The notes: generated from the letters alone by a model not told the origin. DNA of 64,000 nt from CAZIXN01 sp039180415 (GCA_039180415.1 JBCDDH010000006.1:8407-72406); one strand, 5' to 3'; counted from the stretch's first letter, positions 49,865-58,740 are shown. A program made the numbers and translations.

Positions 49865-51379
49865 CTAGCCGACGAGTTGGTCCGCGGGGGCGGATTCCGG
49901 GTGGGCCGGCGCGAGGCCGGAGGTGTGCCGGAGGTTGCAGGTGGGGCGGGGCTTTTCGAGCAGGAGGTACAAGGCGTTGTTGACGAACGTGGGGTGCTTG
50001 GTCAGGGCCATGTGTCCGGTCGGGATGAAGGTGACGTTGTCCCAGCGGATGGGTGATTCGAGGCGGGGGCCGGGGTCGGCTGTACCGATCCGTTCGTCCA
50101 TGAGCGCGCTGGAGCGCAGCACGGTGGCGTCGCCCGCGGCGTAGTCGTCGACCCGCGGGGGCGTGCCGGTCGGGCCCACCGCGACGCGGGACGGCGTGAG
50201 GATGCCGTCGCCGGCGAACAGCTGCATCACCAGGCCCGTCGGCGGCACGGCGGGCAGGTCGATGGCCGCGTGGAACCGCTTGGTCTCGTCGAGGCACTTG
50301 GCCAGGTGATCCGCCGCGATGGCCAGCCGGTGGTCCCGGGACGGAGCCTCCGGCAACAGCCGCTCCAGCAACGCGTCGGCATCGGGGTTGGCCAACCCCC
50401 AGCGCATCTCGGACCAGAGCCCGGGGTCGTACAGGTCGCCGATCGTCTCGCCCCGCTCGTCGGTGACGGATCGGTGCCGGCAGCGGGGCAGCAACTGGTA
50501 CACCGCGGGCATCGTGCCCAGGAACGCCGCGTCGTACCGCGGGTAGGTCGGGTTGCCGGGCAGGCCGTTGATGAGCTTGTCTAGCGCGTCGAGCGAGCCG
50601 GCGTTGGGCGTGCCGACGATCATGGCGTGCTCGACGTAGTCCGCGCCGCTCCAATCGGGCAATTCGGGTTCGCCGTCGGTATGCAGCGGCCGGCCGCCGT
50701 AACGCAGGAAGTACCGCAGCAACAGCCCGCCCATCGAGTGCGCGACGATGTCCACCTTCATGGGCACGTCCGGCCCGCAGCCGGATTCCTTCCCGGCGAA
50801 GCGCGACACCGCCTGCACGAATTCCGCGAGCAACGCCGCGTTGTCCGGCAGGCTCCGACGCCAGTCGTAATCGAACTGGAAACACGTCGACAAGCCCGAA
50901 GGCCCGTAGTCCAGCACGTGCCGGCCCGCGCGCCGGCCCGCCTTCCGCACGGTTTCCAAATACCCGCTCGCCCCCAGGATCTGCAGGATGTTGTCGTACG
51001 CACGGATCTCCAGCGACAGCCCCAACCGCGACGCCCGCAGGCGATCGAGCGTCCCGTCGGGCTCGATGTCGCCGGAGAGTTCCGATAGCGGAGCGCCCTC
51101 ACGCATGGGCACGGAGAGCTGCCGGGCCTCCTCGGGATTCTCCTGTTGGGCGAAGCCGGCCTTGTTCTTGGCCCCCCACACGATCCGGTCGCTGCCGCGG
51201 TGGCGGAGCCGGGAGCCAAGGATGCCCGGGATCACGATCACCGGGTTGCGTGTGCCGGGGGTCTGGTCGGCGGACATGCCGTACAGCGTCCGCATGTCCG
51301 GCGCGAGGGCGTTGCTGAGCCAGGCGCTGACGTGACGAGAGATACGGCGGTAGCTACGGTGGGCGGGAGGAAGAGCCAT
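49865..51379 (-). CDS. LCAT-like alpha/beta hydrolase (lipase/acyltransferase)
   Basis: A 504-residue hydrolase. VIVIPGILGSRLRHRGS (about 45-61) is the first beta strand with oxyanion region. The nucleophile elbow is VAHSMGGLLLRYFLRY (Ser214 approximately). VGTPNAGSLDAL and LFAGDGI-type late strands match the lecithin:cholesterol acyltransferase family. No signal peptide is clear. It could act on phospholipids or esters; substrate unknown. The ATG at 51379 is chosen by a TAGGCT hexamer 8 nt upstream. The cysS gene lies 98 bp upstream on the same strand. Confidence 0.8.
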   Translation of the reverse strand: MALPPAHRSYRRISRHVSAWLSNALAPDMRTLYGMSADQTPGTRNPVIVIPGILGSRLRHRGSDRIVWGAKNKAGFAQQENPEEARQLSVPMREGAPLSELSGDIEPDGTLDRLRASRLGLSLEIRAYDNILQILGASGYLETVRKAGRRAGRHVLDYGPSGLSTCFQFDYDWRRSLPDNAALLAEFVQAVSRFAGKESGCGPDVPMKVDIVAHSMGGLLLRYFLRYGGRPLHTDGEPELPDWSGADYVEHAMIVGTPNAGSLDALDKLINGLPGNPTYPRYDAAFLGTMPAVYQLLPRCRHRSVTDERGETIGDLYDPGLWSEMRWGLANPDADALLERLLPEAPSRDHRLAIAADHLAKCLDETKRFHAAIDLPAVPPTGLVMQLFAGDGILTPSRVAVGPTGTPPRVDDYAAGDATVLRSSALMDERIGTADPGPRLESPIRWDNVTFIPTGHMALTKHPTFVNNALYLLLEKPRPTCNLRHTSGLAPAHPESAPADQLVG

Positions 51380-51387
51380 GCCTTCGT

Positions 51388-51393
51388 AGCCTA
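51388..51393 (-). promoter_or_regulatory. -10-like TAGGCT for the LCAT-like gene
   Basis: TAGGCT is 8 nt before the ATG at 51379 on the minus strand, without a Shine-Dalgarno. Confidence 0.35.
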
Positions 51394-51477
51394 CGCCGGG
51401 GCGCCGATCGGGGTTCTCCCCCTTCCCACTCGGCCTGCTCGGCACCCACGCAAGCCGCCCTCGTGCTCGGGTTCGGA

Positions 51478-53037
51478 TCAGGCCAGCTTCTTCGTCGCGA
51501 CCGTCCCGTCTTTCGTGGTCTTCACCTCGTAGCCGGCCGCCTGCAGCTCGTTCCGGATCGCGTCGGCGGCGGCGAAATCTTTGTTGCGGCGGGCTTCGTC
51601 CAGCGCGGCGCACTTCGCCGCGGCGTCGTCGGCGTCCGGAGCGTTTCTCTCGCCCACGGGCCCCAGGACGCCCAGCAAGTGATCGAACGCGGCCAGCGTC
51701 TGCCGCGCCGCCGATGCGTCTTCCGGCGGATCGGCAACGAACTCGAACACCACGCCCAACGCTCCCGCAATATTCAGGTCGTCGGCGAGGCATTCGATGA
51801 ATCTGTCCACGGCCGGCAGCCCGTGAAGCCCTGTAAGCGCTTGCGGGGCTCGGAGTGCTGCTTCGTACCCCACGCTCGCGGCAAACTCACGCAGCTTCTT
51901 CACCGCCGACGCGGAGTCCAACAATCCCTTCCGCGAGAAATCCATCCGGCTGCGGTAGTTCGCCTTGATCAACTCGAACCGCAGCACCGCCGGGTCCACC
52001 GCGCGGCCCGTGAAGTCGCCGTCGAGGATTTGCCGCACCGTAAAGAAGTTGCCCTTGCTCTTGGACATCTTTTCGCCTTCGACCATCAGGTGCCGGCTGT
52101 GCATCCAGAACCGCGCGAAGTGGGTCTCGCCCGTGGAGCAGCAGGACTGCGCGATCTCGCACTCGTGATGGGGGAAGATGTTGTCCTCGCCGCCGGTGTG
52201 GATGTCGATGACTTCACGCTGCAGCACCGCCTTGGCCATCGCGCTGCATTCGACGTGCCAACCCGGGTAGCCCTCGCCCAACGCCGCGGCCGTGGCGTTC
52301 GCCAACGCCAGCTTCCCGGGGTCCCAACGCATCAGGTGCGACGGGTCGGGCTTCCAAAGCAAGAAGTCCGCGGGGTGTTCCTTCGTCGCCTGGTGCCCGG
52401 CATCCACGCGTCCCCCGGCCCCGCCGCGCAGCTGATCTAGCGTGTTGCCGGAGAGCTTGCCGTATTCCGGGAAGCTCTGAACCCGGAAATACACGGCCCC
52501 GTCGGACGCGACGTACGCATGTGCTTTGTCGATCAGCGTGCCGATCAGCTCCAGCATGTGCTTCACGTGCGCGGTCGCCCGCGGCATGTTCTGCGGGTAC
52601 TCGTCCGCCACCTTCAGCCCGAGTTTCTTGGCGTCTTCGAGGAACGCGTCGATATAGAACTCGGCCACCTGATACGGATTGCTCGGGTCGGCGATCGCCG
52701 TAGCGTGGGCGTCGCCGGACTTCTTGGATTCCTGCAGGCGTTTGGCGGCCGCGGCCATCTTGTCCTCGCCGCCGCCGTCCGCGACCGCGTCGTCGGTCAT
52801 GTGTCCCACGTCGGTGAGGTTCATCACCTGGTGCACGTCGTGCCCGAGCAGCTCGAGGAAGCGCCGCAGCACGTCCGCGAACAGGAACGACTTGAAGTTG
52901 CCAATGTGCGCGAAGTCGTAGACCGTCGGCCCGCAGTTGTACATCCGCACCTTGCCCGGCTCGATCGGCACGAAGTCTTCGAACTGATGGGTCAGTGTGT
53001 TGTAGAAGCGGGGGGTGATTGTGGCGGGGACGGTCAT
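51478..53037 (-). CDS. cysS: Cysteinyl-tRNA synthetase
   Basis: A 519-residue class I synthetase charging tRNA-Cys. YNCGPTVYDFAHIGNFKSF (HIGH-type motif near 42) with its zinc Cys, HVECSAMAK and IHTGGEDNIFPHHECEIAQS zinc ligands, and KMSKSKGNF are present, plus an inserted ~40-residue segment with ESKKSGDAHATAIADPS compared with E. coli (461 residues). The ATG at 53037 is 7 nt past a TACACT box. No T-box leader is visible. The gap upstream holds hairpins without U-tracts. Confidence 0.97.
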   Translation of the reverse strand: MTVPATITPRFYNTLTHQFEDFVPIEPGKVRMYNCGPTVYDFAHIGNFKSFLFADVLRRFLELLGHDVHQVMNLTDVGHMTDDAVADGGGEDKMAAAAKRLQESKKSGDAHATAIADPSNPYQVAEFYIDAFLEDAKKLGLKVADEYPQNMPRATAHVKHMLELIGTLIDKAHAYVASDGAVYFRVQSFPEYGKLSGNTLDQLRGGAGGRVDAGHQATKEHPADFLLWKPDPSHLMRWDPGKLALANATAAALGEGYPGWHVECSAMAKAVLQREVIDIHTGGEDNIFPHHECEIAQSCCSTGETHFARFWMHSRHLMVEGEKMSKSKGNFFTVRQILDGDFTGRAVDPAVLRFELIKANYRSRMDFSRKGLLDSASAVKKLREFAASVGYEAALRAPQALTGLHGLPAVDRFIECLADDLNIAGALGVVFEFVADPPEDASAARQTLAAFDHLLGVLGPVGERNAPDADDAAAKCAALDEARRNKDFAAADAIRNELQAAGYEVKTTKDGTVATKKLA

Positions 53038-53382
53038 CGCGCGGAGTGTATCGAGACCAGGTTTGCGTACGCGTGGACCAGACACTTTCGTTGTAAGTTT
53101 CGACGCGTGTGTACGATTGAATTCGGACGGCGGATGAGAGGCCACACTGTGTGGTGGAAAGAATCTGGGCTCTGTGAGATGTACTTGGGGGACGGTCCGT
53201 CGCCAAGTCAGAAACGACTCGGGATGTGGCGTGTTGGGTTGGGGCATGGCGTGCCCGCCGGACTTCGGTTGGCAGGGTCCGCCCGCGTTTTTGACAAGTA
53301 GATTAGGGAGTGTCGGGACGCGCTGCGGCGTGTCTCAAATCGATAGACGGCGGTTAGCGACCGCCGGTGCGGGCGTACCGGC
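53038..53382. other. Gap upstream of cysS with inverted repeats
   Basis: A 345-bp gene-free stretch. Besides the cysS -10 box it holds three dyads: 53242-53256 (5-bp arms), 53348-53366 (7-bp arms, 5-nt loop) and 53364-53381 (5-bp arms). None has a U-tract. A short plus frame near 53134 has no support. Confidence 0.5.
53045..53050 (-). promoter_or_regulatory. -10-like TACACT for a leaderless cysS mRNA
   Basis: TACACT is 7 nt before the ATG at 53037. The identical hexamer stands 6 nt before the lysA ATG. Confidence 0.5.
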
Positions 53383-53694
53383 TTACGACCATTTGATCCA
53401 TTGCCGAACTGGGATTGAAAAGATTGCGGGTGAAACGACAAGCCAGTGAATGGGATGCAGCAGCATGTTCTTGAAGAGTACTGGAAGTTTCTTGGAGAGA
53501 AATTCACCAGACTCCAGAGCGATATAAATCCAAGCAGCGCTGATCCATATCACGGCGAGCCCACAGAACAGGAAGGGCAGGAGTGCGACTTTTTCAGCTT
53601 CGTCGTGTTCCCGAATGGCGAAGGCAAAAATGAGAAAGCACACAGCGAACAGCGACAGAAGAAACGCTGGGCCGTAGATCATGATCGCAACCAT
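53383..53694 (-). CDS. Small AT-richer membrane protein of unknown origin
   Basis: A 103-residue protein with three hydrophobic segments (about 4-26, 39-58 and 78-95; YGPAFLLSLFAVCFLIFAFA, FLFCGLAVIWISAAWIYIAL). I recognise no family. Base composition is clearly AT-richer than the surrounding genes and codons are unlike them, suggesting recent acquisition. CAGGTG lies 7 nt before the ATG at 53694; a second in-frame ATG is at 53682. The corC-like gene ends 30 bp upstream on the same strand. Confidence 0.6.
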   Translation of the reverse strand: MVAIMIYGPAFLLSLFAVCFLIFAFAIREHDEAEKVALLPFLFCGLAVIWISAAWIYIALESGEFLSKKLPVLFKNMLLHPIHWLVVSPAIFSIPVRQWIKWS

Positions 53695-53724
53695 GACGGT
53701 TCACCTGAATCACAGTTTTTGCAT

Positions 53725-55035
53725 TCAGAGCGTTTCAGCTCGCGCTTGTTTGGTGATTTCTTTTTGGACAGACACCCTTAACACCTTCGTCTTCTCCGCT
53801 TCGTCGACGGTAAAGGTCACGCCGTCGTCGGTGCTAAAGGTTTCTCCCGCTTGGGGGATGTGCCCGAGGGTCGCCACGACGTAGCCGGCAACGGTTTCGT
53901 AGTCCTCGTCTTCGGGCAGGTCGAGGCCCAAGGCGTCGTTGAGCTCGTCGATGTGGAGGCGGGCGTCCATCGTGGCGGACAGCTCGTCGGGGGCGACGTC
54001 GATGGTGGGGTCGTCGGGCTCGGGCTCGTACTCGTCGTGGATCTCGCCGACGATCTCTTCGAGGATGTCTTCGATGGTGACCAGCCCCGCGGTGCCGCCG
54101 TATTCGTCCAACACGATCGCCAAGTGGACCTTCTTCTGGCGGAACTCGGCCAAGAGGTCCTGGACGGGTTTGGTTTCGGGGACGACGAAGGCCTCGCGGA
54201 CGGCGTGTTCGACGTCGAAGGTGTCGGGGTCGTCCAAGAAGGGGATGAGGTCTTTGGCGTAGAGGACGCCGAGGATGTCGTCGAGCGATTCACGGTAGAC
54301 GGGGATGCGGGAGTGACTGGCCTCGACCACGGCGGCTTTGACCTCGGCCAGGCCGAGCGGGTGGCCGTTGAGCTGGATGCCCTGGATGTCGGTGCGGGGG
54401 GTCATGATCTCGGCGACGGTGGTGTCGGCGAGCTCGACGACGCCTTCGATCATCTGCTTCTGCGTTTCGTCGAGGGGCACGTGTTCTTGGTCGTCGGCGT
54501 GTTCTTCGGCGTGTTTCTCGACGGCTTCGAGGACGTGCTCGGCGAGGTCGTCGTCGTCTTCGAGGTCGATGCCGGAGATCCGGCGGAGCACGGGGTCGAA
54601 GACCTTGAGGACGGACGTGATCGGCAGCAGCACGACGCGGAGCACCTGGAGCACGGCGATGGAGCGCACCAACAATTTTTCGCGGCGGTAGCGAGCCCAG
54701 TAGACGGGCAGGGCGACGGTAAAGATGGACATGAGCACGAGCGACGCGGCGAAGGCGACGGCGTAGCGGGCGAAGGGCTGCTCGAGGCCGGCGCGGAGGA
54801 CCAACTCGTAGGTGACGAGGACGACGACCAGGGCGGCGCACGCGCGGGCGATGCCGGTGGCGAGCAGGAGCGAGGGCACGGTCTCGATAAAGGGCTCGGC
54901 CAGGCGGGCTTGGTTTCGTTCCTCGAGCAGGTCGAGGAGGCGTCGTCGGGACAGCGCTTTGAGCGCGTTGTGGCAGGCGGCGAAATACGCGGCGAGCAGG
55001 CAGGCGGCGACGAGGGTGAGCAGCAGGGGGGTCAC
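53725..55035 (-). CDS. CorC/HlyC-type transporter-associated protein (DUF21-CBS)
   Basis: A 436-residue membrane protein. The N-terminal DUF21 region has three to four helices (LLLTLVAACLLAAYFAACHN, ARYAVAFAASLVLMSIFTVA). Two CBS domains follow (VAEIMTPRTDIQGI, SRIPVYRESLDDILGVLYAKDL, KKVHLAIVLDEYGGTAGLVT), then the CorC_HlyC domain. Such proteins take part in divalent cation efflux or hemolysin-like functions; ion not certain. The start is a GTG overlapping the ybeY stop (GTGA). The last ~15 residues fall in the AT-richer stretch shared with the next gene. Confidence 0.9.
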   Translation of the reverse strand: MTPLLLTLVAACLLAAYFAACHNALKALSRRRLLDLLEERNQARLAEPFIETVPSLLLATGIARACAALVVVLVTYELVLRAGLEQPFARYAVAFAASLVLMSIFTVALPVYWARYRREKLLVRSIAVLQVLRVVLLPITSVLKVFDPVLRRISGIDLEDDDDLAEHVLEAVEKHAEEHADDQEHVPLDETQKQMIEGVVELADTTVAEIMTPRTDIQGIQLNGHPLGLAEVKAAVVEASHSRIPVYRESLDDILGVLYAKDLIPFLDDPDTFDVEHAVREAFVVPETKPVQDLLAEFRQKKVHLAIVLDEYGGTAGLVTIEDILEEIVGEIHDEYEPEPDDPTIDVAPDELSATMDARLHIDELNDALGLDLPEDEDYETVAGYVVATLGHIPQAGETFSTDDGVTFTVDEAEKTKVLRVSVQKEITKQARAETL

Positions 55036-55637
55036 GGGGCGCCTCCGGTGGAGGCGGTGGTGGCGAAGACCGGGCCGAGGCCGATCCGGGTGAGCAGCGC
55101 GTCTTCGGCGGCGTGCATCCGGGCGTAGGCGTCCGGGTCGTGGTCGTCGTGGCCGAGCAGGTGGAGCAGGCCGTGGACGGCGTAGAGCAGGAGCTCGGCG
55201 CGGGCGTCGTGGCCGCGGGTGGCGGCTTCGCGGACGGCGACGTCGCGGCCCAGGGCGAGGTCGGCGTGGAGCGGTTCGTCGGGTGTGTTGCGATGGTCGA
55301 AGGTGAGGACGTCGGTGGTGCCAGGGACGCCGGTGTAGCGGGCGTGGAGGTCGGCCATGGCGTCGTCGTCGAGCAGGGCGAGGGTGAGCCGGTGGGCACC
55401 GGAAGGCCGGGGCAACGCCAGATCGATCGCGCGCTCGAGGTGGGGTTCGAGCCAGCCGGCGGCGGGGGGGTGGACGTCGTCGGTTTCGAGCTGAAGGGTG
55501 ACGCGGGGCGCGCGAGTGACAGGGCCTCGGGGCGCCGGGGACGCGTCCGAGGGGTGGGCGGAAGCGGGACTGAGCGGGTCGTCGCTGGCGTGGCCGGCGT
55601 TGTTGGCTGAGGGCGGGTCCGCGTCGGGGGCGGGCAT
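55032..55637 (-). CDS. ybeY: Endoribonuclease YbeY
   Basis: A 201-residue zinc endoribonuclease for 16S rRNA maturation and ribosome quality control. The zinc motif is HGLLHLLGHDDH (H155, H159 and a late His166); compared with the usual HGxLHLxGYDH it has one extra Asp before the last His. The first ~45 residues are Pro/Ala/Ser-rich and absent from most homologues, though no better start codon is seen. It is coupled to the corC-like gene downstream by a 4-bp overlap, as ybeY and corC are often linked. Confidence 0.93.
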   Translation of the reverse strand: MPAPDADPPSANNAGHASDDPLSPASAHPSDASPAPRGPVTRAPRVTLQLETDDVHPPAAGWLEPHLERAIDLALPRPSGAHRLTLALLDDDAMADLHARYTGVPGTTDVLTFDHRNTPDEPLHADLALGRDVAVREAATRGHDARAELLLYAVHGLLHLLGHDDHDPDAYARMHAAEDALLTRIGLGPVFATTASTGGAP

Positions 55638-55809
55638 GGCGGTAGGAGGAAAAATCGCGGCGGGCGTAGGAGCGGGTCGCAGGTCGGTCGGACGGGCGAG
55701 CCCATCCGCCGGGGTCGCCGAGCTAAAAGCATAATCCCGGCGGGTCGGGCGGCCAAGGGCGGGGCGTTTTTTCGGTGATCGCCGAGAAGAACGCGCCGCG
55801 GCGAGCGGG

Positions 55810-56229
55810 CTACGGCAACCCGTCGGGCTTATCGCAATCGGCGAATTTGGTCAGCACGACCCGTCGGCCGCCGTCTTCGTATTGGACGTCGCTGAGGTAC
55901 GCCTGCATGAGCATGACCCCCCGGCCGCCGGGGCGGAGGAGGTTTTCTTCGAGCGTGGGGTCGGGCACGTCGTCGGGGTTGAAGCCGTCGCCTTCGTCTT
56001 CGACGCTGAGGGTGAATTGTTTGGGGGTCACTTCCCAGATCGCGGTGACCCGCTTACCTGGGTCGAGCTGGTTGCCGTGGCGGACCGCGTTGGCCAGCAC
56101 CTCGGCCAAGGCCAGGCGGATGGCGAACATCTGTTTTTCGCCGAAGCCCGCGGCGGTGACGTCGTCCACGATCGCGCGTTCCACTTCGGGGATGTTCTCC
56201 AGCCGGCTGGGGAAGACCCGCTTGGGCAT
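55810..56229 (-). CDS. RsbW-like anti-sigma factor / serine kinase
   Basis: A 139-residue GHKL ATPase domain. The N box is ALAEVLANAVRHGN, then DEGDGFNPDDVPDP (G1) and RPGGRGVMLMQAYLSDV (G2). RsbW-type proteins phosphorylate an RsbV-type antagonist and hold a sigma factor. The RsbV-like gene lies 71 bp upstream on the same strand. The ATG at 56229 has GGGAG 6 nt upstream; the in-frame ATG at 56235 is too close to it. No sigma factor gene is adjacent, so the target could be non-sigma. Confidence 0.9.
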   Translation of the reverse strand: MPKRVFPSRLENIPEVERAIVDDVTAAGFGEKQMFAIRLALAEVLANAVRHGNQLDPGKRVTAIWEVTPKQFTLSVEDEGDGFNPDDVPDPTLEENLLRPGGRGVMLMQAYLSDVQYEDGGRRVVLTKFADCDKPDGLP

Positions 56230-56300
56230 GCACATCTCCCGAGGGACGCGATCGGTTCAGTCTTCACGCGACGCCGCCGTGCGGCCCGCGACGTCCCGGC

Positions 56301-56663
56301 TCACTTGAACGAACCGAGCGCTGAAGGTTCGTCGTCGTGGATCTGGAACAGCTTGTCGAGCTTGGTGATCCGGAAGACTTCGTAGATCTGCTTGTCGATG
56401 CTGCAGAGGCGGAGCTGGCCGCCTTTTTGCCGGACCTTGTTGTTAACCGTGATCAGTGTGCCCAACGCGGCGGACGACAGGTGCTCGACGTTGAGGAAGT
56501 TCAGCATCATCTTGGGGTTGGACGACGCGTCGATCAGGCCGGTCAGTTCGTCGCCGATCTGCTGGATGGCGGTTTCTTCGAGGATGTTTCGGTCCTTGAA
56601 GACGACCTTGGTGATGTCGTTGGTTTCGCCGACGACGGCGGTGATCAAGCGGCTTTCGGACAT
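56301..56663 (-). CDS. RsbV-like STAS anti-sigma factor antagonist
   Basis: A 120-residue STAS-domain protein. VEHLSSAALGTLITVNNKV (about 58-76) contains the expected phosphorylatable Ser of the SSAALG motif; KLDKLFQIHDDEPSA is the usual end. It is likely phosphorylated by the adjacent RsbW-like kinase and dephosphorylated by a SpoIIE-type phosphatase, for which the 21219-22823 protein is the window's candidate. A TATGGT hexamer lies farther upstream. Confidence 0.9.
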   Translation of the reverse strand: MSESRLITAVVGETNDITKVVFKDRNILEETAIQQIGDELTGLIDASSNPKMMLNFLNVEHLSSAALGTLITVNNKVRQKGGQLRLCSIDKQIYEVFRITKLDKLFQIHDDEPSALGSFK

Positions 56664-56840
56664 CGGGCCGGCTCCGGGAGTTCGGGGGTGAAAATCGGAA
56701 GAAACACGGGGCCGAGCAAACCATACAGGGCGGTGTCACGGCAGCCTGCGACGTTATCCGTGCCGGTTCGACGGGTCAAACCGGAGCGAAGGTCAGGAAA
56801 AACAACAAGATCGAGAAGGCCAGGAAACCGCGAGCCGCTT

Positions 56841-57653
56841 TCAGGCTTCTCGGTTCTCTTGATCGTTGGGATTTTCGGAAGCTTCGCGATCTTGTTCGCG
56901 CTGCACCGCCCAGAGCGCGGCGTATTTGAGTTGCACCGAGACGGCGGCTTTCTGGGCGATCAGCAGGCCGAACGTGCCGTCCAGGAAGCCGCGTTTAAGC
57001 AGGAAGAACTTCAAAAAGGCCAGCTTGGGGCGCAGCCAGAGCCCCAGGAACCCCACGCGGCGGCCGCGGGCGTGCATCTGCCGCGCGACCATGAGCAGGC
57101 GTTCGTCCAGGCGTTGGCCGGAGAAGTAGTCCGCGAAATCCGGCGGGCCCGCCCGTTTGTGTTCCAAGTGTCCGGCCAAGCGGCGCACGCGCGACGGGTC
57201 GGTCGGCTCGCGCGACTCGTGCAGGGCTTCTTCCGGCCAAGCCACGCGACGCCGGTGGATGCCGCGGTTTTGCCAGTCCGGCCACCACGCCCGCACGGCT
57301 CGGCCCATGACCCAGTTCCGCCGACGCGCGTAGATCACGTCGAGCCTATTGAGGTCCGCGTCGGTCAATGCTTTCAGCTCCGCTGCGAGTGCGGGGCTGA
57401 TTTCTTCGTCGCCGTCGAGCACGAAGACCCAGTCGTGCCGGGCCAGTTCCGCGCCGAACTTCTTCTGGCCCGTGTATCCGCGCCACGGCTCGAGCCGGTA
57501 GGTCGCGCCCGCCTCCTGAGCGATCTGCGCGGTCGCGTCGGCCGAACCGGAATCGACAACCACGACCTCGTCGGCCCACGCGGTGGACGCCAGCGCGGCA
57601 GGGAGCGTGGCTTGGGCGTTGGCGCAGCAAATGACGACGGACCAGGAAGGCAT
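56841..57653 (-). CDS. Family 2 glycosyltransferase (WaaE/KdtX-like)
   Basis: A 270-residue GT2 enzyme. WSVVICCANAQATLP and DEVVVVDSGSADATAQIAQEA form the GT-A nucleotide site, WVFVLDGDEEIS carries the DxD-like acids, and YFSGQRLDERLLMVARQM resembles the WaaE/lipopolysaccharide-core type. The C-terminal hydrophobic segment LWLRPKLAFLKFFLLKRG may associate with the membrane. Sugar unknown. The ATG at 57653 follows a TAGGAT box by 6 nt. It is divergent from the LysM gene. Confidence 0.86.
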   Translation of the reverse strand: MPSWSVVICCANAQATLPAALASTAWADEVVVVDSGSADATAQIAQEAGATYRLEPWRGYTGQKKFGAELARHDWVFVLDGDEEISPALAAELKALTDADLNRLDVIYARRRNWVMGRAVRAWWPDWQNRGIHRRRVAWPEEALHESREPTDPSRVRRLAGHLEHKRAGPPDFADYFSGQRLDERLLMVARQMHARGRRVGFLGLWLRPKLAFLKFFLLKRGFLDGTFGLLIAQKAAVSVQLKYAALWAVQREQDREASENPNDQENREA

Positions 57654-57659
57654 CGGCGA

Positions 57660-57665
57660 ATCCTA
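57660..57665 (-). promoter_or_regulatory. -10-like TAGGAT for a leaderless GT2 mRNA
   Basis: TAGGAT is 6 nt before the ATG at 57653 on the minus strand; no Shine-Dalgarno. Confidence 0.5.
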
Positions 57666-57761
57666 ATGCTTCCACATCGAGCCATGGCTGCGTTGCCGCG
57701 TTGCGCCGGCCGGCATAAGGTGAGCTGATGCGGCACGGGTCGCCGCGCTTGGGAACGCATC

Positions 57762-58661
57762 GTGTCCGTCACCCTCCCGTACAAGATCGCTTTGGCCGGC
57801 TCGCTGGTGGCGCTGCTGCTAGCCACGGGTGTACGTTTCTTTGGCGAAAACGAAACCGCGGCGGACCCGTCCGCGCTGGCTTCGGAAGCTACGGAGATTC
57901 GGATCGAATCGACCCCGGAAGCCCCGATGAACGAGGCGGACGGCGATCGCTCGCCTTCTGTCGCGTCCGCTGCCCACGCCCCATCGAAGCCCCCACCCAG
58001 CTTGCCCGACGCGATCGACGATCCGCCCGGCGGGTCCGAGTTGGGCGGGGCCGAACCGCAGGTTCCGGACGAGGCCACGGCCACCCCCGCGCCGCCGACC
58101 TTGACGGTGGGGCGGCTTCCGGGCGAACCCGGACGCGGTACGACCGCGGTGTTGGGGGCGCAGCCCACCGACCCGGGCGATGAGCCGGGCAACGCCTCGC
58201 AAGCGGCGCGGTCGGATGCGTCGGCGACGTACACCGTTCGCCGTGGAGACAGCTTCGAAGCGATCGCCCGGCGAGAGTTGGGCTCGGCCTCGCGTTGGGT
58301 CGCGCTGGCCAAAGCGAATCCCACGGTGGACCCGCTCAAGCTGCGGGTCGGCGACGTGCTGCGCCTACCCCCCGAGGAACTCGATACGAACACGTCTTTG
58401 GTCGTGGCCACGTCCGACGCCCCGCCGGTGACAGCCGACGCGGCCACGCTGCCCCCGCCGCCCGATCCGGTGACGTACGTCGTCCGCAGCGGTGACTCGC
58501 TAAGTACGATTGCCGCGCGGTTCTATTCGGACAGTTCGCGTTGGCGGGCCATCTTCAACGCCAACCGCGACCGCCTCAAGGACCCGCACGCGGTGCGGAT
58601 CGGCATGGAGCTGCGGATCCCCCCGGCGATCGCCGCGGCCCCCGGTAGCGCCGGGAACTGA
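57762..58661 (+). CDS. Membrane-anchored protein with two LysM domains
   Basis: A 299-residue protein. One helix near 8-24 (IALAGSLVALLLATGVRFF) anchors it. A long Pro/Ala/Glu linker follows. Two LysM repeats end it: YTVRRGDSFEAIARRELG (about 161-205) and YVVRSGDSLSTIAARFY (about 240-285). LysM binds peptidoglycan or related glycans, which suggests an envelope-stabilising role. The start is a GTG; no good Shine-Dalgarno is seen. A palindromic repeat follows the gene. Confidence 0.87.
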   Translation: MSVTLPYKIALAGSLVALLLATGVRFFGENETAADPSALASEATEIRIESTPEAPMNEADGDRSPSVASAAHAPSKPPPSLPDAIDDPPGGSELGGAEPQVPDEATATPAPPTLTVGRLPGEPGRGTTAVLGAQPTDPGDEPGNASQAARSDASATYTVRRGDSFEAIARRELGSASRWVALAKANPTVDPLKLRVGDVLRLPPEELDTNTSLVVATSDAPPVTADAATLPPPPDPVTYVVRSGDSLSTIAARFYSDSSRWRAIFNANRDRLKDPHAVRIGMELRIPPAIAAAPGSAGN

Positions 58662-58701
58662 GCCGTCTGCCGTCGCCGTGGTTCGAGGGGCAAGGCGGGC
58701 G

Positions 58702-58729
58702 ACGCGCAGGCCGTCGGCCTGCGGCTACG
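58702..58729 (+). repeat. 28-bp palindromic interspersed repeat, copy 2
   Basis: One mismatch to the copy at 14282-14309. It contains the dyad CGCAGGCC-GTC-GGCCTGCG. It lies between convergent LysM and lysA genes. Confidence 0.6.
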
Positions 58730-58740
58730 AAAATCGTGGG

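Noticed and set aside
53348..53381. Terminator at the overlapping hairpins
   Set aside because: Neither strand has a U-tract after the stems.
53038..53382. T-box leader for cysS
   Set aside because: The gap has no T-box sequence or antiterminator/terminator pair, and the cysS promoter lies 7 nt from the ATG.
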